Below are positions 14,163 through 14,852 of a stretch of DNA of 14,852 bases, piece by piece. The notes beneath the pieces are model-generated. The model made no database searches, was not told where the DNA came from, and saw nothing but the letters and a program-made list of their open reading frames with translations. The position numbers and the translations under genes are program-made. The stretch comes from CAYNSB01 sp964399625 (lineage in GTDB: Bacteria; Planctomycetota; Phycisphaerae; Phycisphaerales; UBA1924), in the NCBI GenBank assembly GCA_964399625.1, contig CAYNSB010000069.1:1-14852 (forward strand), in the 5' to 3' direction. Each line of letters opens with the position of its first letter. Within the stretch, counting starts at the first letter, position 1.

Positions 14163-14726
14163 TCAAGCCCGAAGCACCCCCGCACGCACCGCCCACAGCA
14201 TCACGAGCATGGTCTTGGCGTCCGCGATCTCGCCTCGATCGACCATGGAAAGGGCGTGAGAGACCGGCAAGGGCTCGACGCGGATGAACTCGTCTAGCTC
14301 CGGCCTCTGCGACGTTTGATGCAGGCCCCGCGCCACGAACGCGTGCATTCGTTCATCGGTCAGCCCGGGAGCGGTCCAGAACGAGGCGAGCGGTTCAAGA
14401 CGCTCGGCCCGGAATCCCGTCTCCTCCTCCAGTTCCCGGGCGGCGCAGGCCGCTGGATCCTCCCCTGGGGAACGTGTCCCCGCGGGCAACTCCCAGATTT
14501 CGCGCTCCAAGGACGCACGGAAACTCCGGATCATCGCGAGGTGCCCATCATCCAGGATGGGCAGCACGATCACCGATCCCGGATGCCTGAGGAACTCGCG
14601 CCGTACCGGCACGCCGTCACGCCCGGCGTACTCGAGCATCTCCATGTCGAACTTCACGCCGCGATGCAGCCTCGTCCGCCCGACTCGCGGCAGGCCCCCG
14701 CCCGATCCTTCCGCAGGGTTGTGCAT
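14163..14726 (-). CDS. NUDIX hydrolase, probable ADP-ribose pyrophosphatase
   Basis: A 187-residue NUDIX enzyme, probably splitting ADP-ribose to AMP and ribose 5-phosphate. The box Gx5Ex7REUxEExGU is complete from Gly83 to Phe105, with Glu89 and RELEEETGF at 97-105. About 15 residues later comes APGLTDERMHAF (119-130); a proline at this distance followed by TDE is typical of the ADP-ribose branch. The N-terminal strands (HRGVKFDMEMLEY, HPGSVIVLPIL) and ELPAGT before the box also fit that group. ATG 14726 gives a normal length but has no obvious ribosome-binding site; a GTG at 14777 would add residues without resemblance. It is transcribed away from the tRNA, 72 nt apart. Other nucleoside-diphosphate sugars cannot be excluded as substrates. 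Confidence 0.92.
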   Translation of the reverse strand: MHNPAEGSGGGLPRVGRTRLHRGVKFDMEMLEYAGRDGVPVRREFLRHPGSVIVLPILDDGHLAMIRSFRASLEREIWELPAGTRSPGEDPAACAARELEEETGFRAERLEPLASFWTAPGLTDERMHAFVARGLHQTSQRPELDEFIRVEPLPVSHALSMVDRGEIADAKTMLVMLWAVRAGVLRA

Positions 14727-14761
14727 GGGGCACGGTACGCGGAAGACGGGCCAAGGGCCTC

Positions 14762-14789
14762 TTGCCGGATCGTCCACGGCGACTAGACT
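14762..14789 (+). promoter_or_regulatory. Predicted sigma-70-type promoter for the tRNA gene
   Basis: TTGCCG (14762-14767) and TAGACT (14784-14789) match the -35 and -10 consensus at four of six positions each with a 16-nt spacer. The tRNA begins 10 nt after the -10 box, so the transcript could start almost at the mature 5' end. Position and spacing support it; the sequence match is modest. Confidence 0.45.
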
Positions 14790-14798
14790 TGGGCGATC

Positions 14799-14852
14799 GC
14801 CGAGGTAGCTCAGCTGGTTTAGAGCGCTGGATTCATAACCCGGAGGTCGGCG
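14799..14852 (+). tRNA. tRNA with CAT anticodon (elongator Met or Ile2), 3' end outside window
   Basis: The acceptor strand GCCGAGG (14799-14805) is followed by TA, the D stem GCTC/GAGC with a GG-containing loop, the anticodon stem CTGGA/CCCGG and the loop TTCATAA with anticodon CAT at 14834-14836. Then come the variable bases AGGTC and the first bases of the T arm. The T loop and 3' acceptor strand lie outside the window. The anticodon stem lacks the three consecutive G-C pairs of initiator tRNA, so this is elongator tRNA-Met or the lysidine-modified tRNA-Ile2; the visible part does not decide. The closing pair 31-39 is an A-C mismatch. Confidence 0.93.

Noticed and set aside
14799..14852. 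Integration site of a mobile element at the tRNA
   Set aside because: The 3' half of the tRNA is outside the window, and no integrase, direct repeat or foreign-looking gene is seen on the visible side.
1..14852. CRISPR array, insertion sequence, defence island or biosynthetic cluster
   Set aside because: No regularly spaced repeats, transposase motifs, terminal inverted repeats, nuclease/toxin genes or synthase modules were found. Every stretch longer than about 165 nt is covered by a recognisable or well-formed gene.

Overview
This 14.85 kb window looks like ordinary chromosome from a high-G+C Planctomycetota, most likely class Phycisphaerae. That assignment is my inference. It rests on an N-terminally methylated pseudopilin with a late FADGH motif, a single-chain SecD-SecF fusion with a large coiled-coil insertion, a rhomboid protease that starts MGFFDR and ends in a planctomycete-style C-terminal domain, and an LPS-heptose gene. 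No mobile element, CRISPR array, phage gene, toxin-antitoxin pair or recognisable defence system is visible.

All 14 protein genes are on the minus strand, so the window reads in transcription order from right to left. A plus-strand tRNA with anticodon CAT begins at the right edge and is cut off. Facing away from it are a NUDIX ADP-ribose-type pyrophosphatase (14163-14726) and, after a 140-nt leader, a rhomboid protease (12940-14022). Next is the compact block tgt (11637-12920), yajC (11140-11640) and secDF (7557-11078). Tgt modifies tRNA, and YajC with SecDF forms the accessory part of the Sec protein-export machine; linkage of these genes is widely conserved. Then come a membrane-anchored double-LysM protein (6768-7493), hldD for ADP-heptose (5674-6732), a UDP-glucuronate decarboxylase/UDP-xylose synthase-type enzyme (4646-5623), the RNA 2',3'-cyclic phosphodiesterase thpR (4059-4631), a thioredoxin-fold protein (3418-4023) and a START/AHSA1-like protein (2911-3354).

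The left part holds an unrecognised membrane-anchored protein (1855-2799). It is translationally coupled by a GTGA overlap to a type II/IV pseudopilin-like protein (1034-1858). A weak terminator-like hairpin follows, and then the 5' two-thirds of atpD, the F1 ATP synthase beta subunit, which runs off the left edge.

Functionally the window is mostly envelope and housekeeping: protein export (YajC, SecDF), envelope sugar nucleotides (HldD, UXS), a peptidoglycan-binding protein (LysM), intramembrane proteolysis, and tRNA/RNA metabolism. I did not find a clearly new system. The observations most worth checking are the expanded SecDF periplasmic regions, the strong excess of the palindromes CGATCG and GCGATCGC, the unknown gene coupled to the pseudopilin, the insertions in Tgt, and an atpD gene with no atpG or atpA directly upstream. 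No gene-free stretch is longer than about 165 bases.
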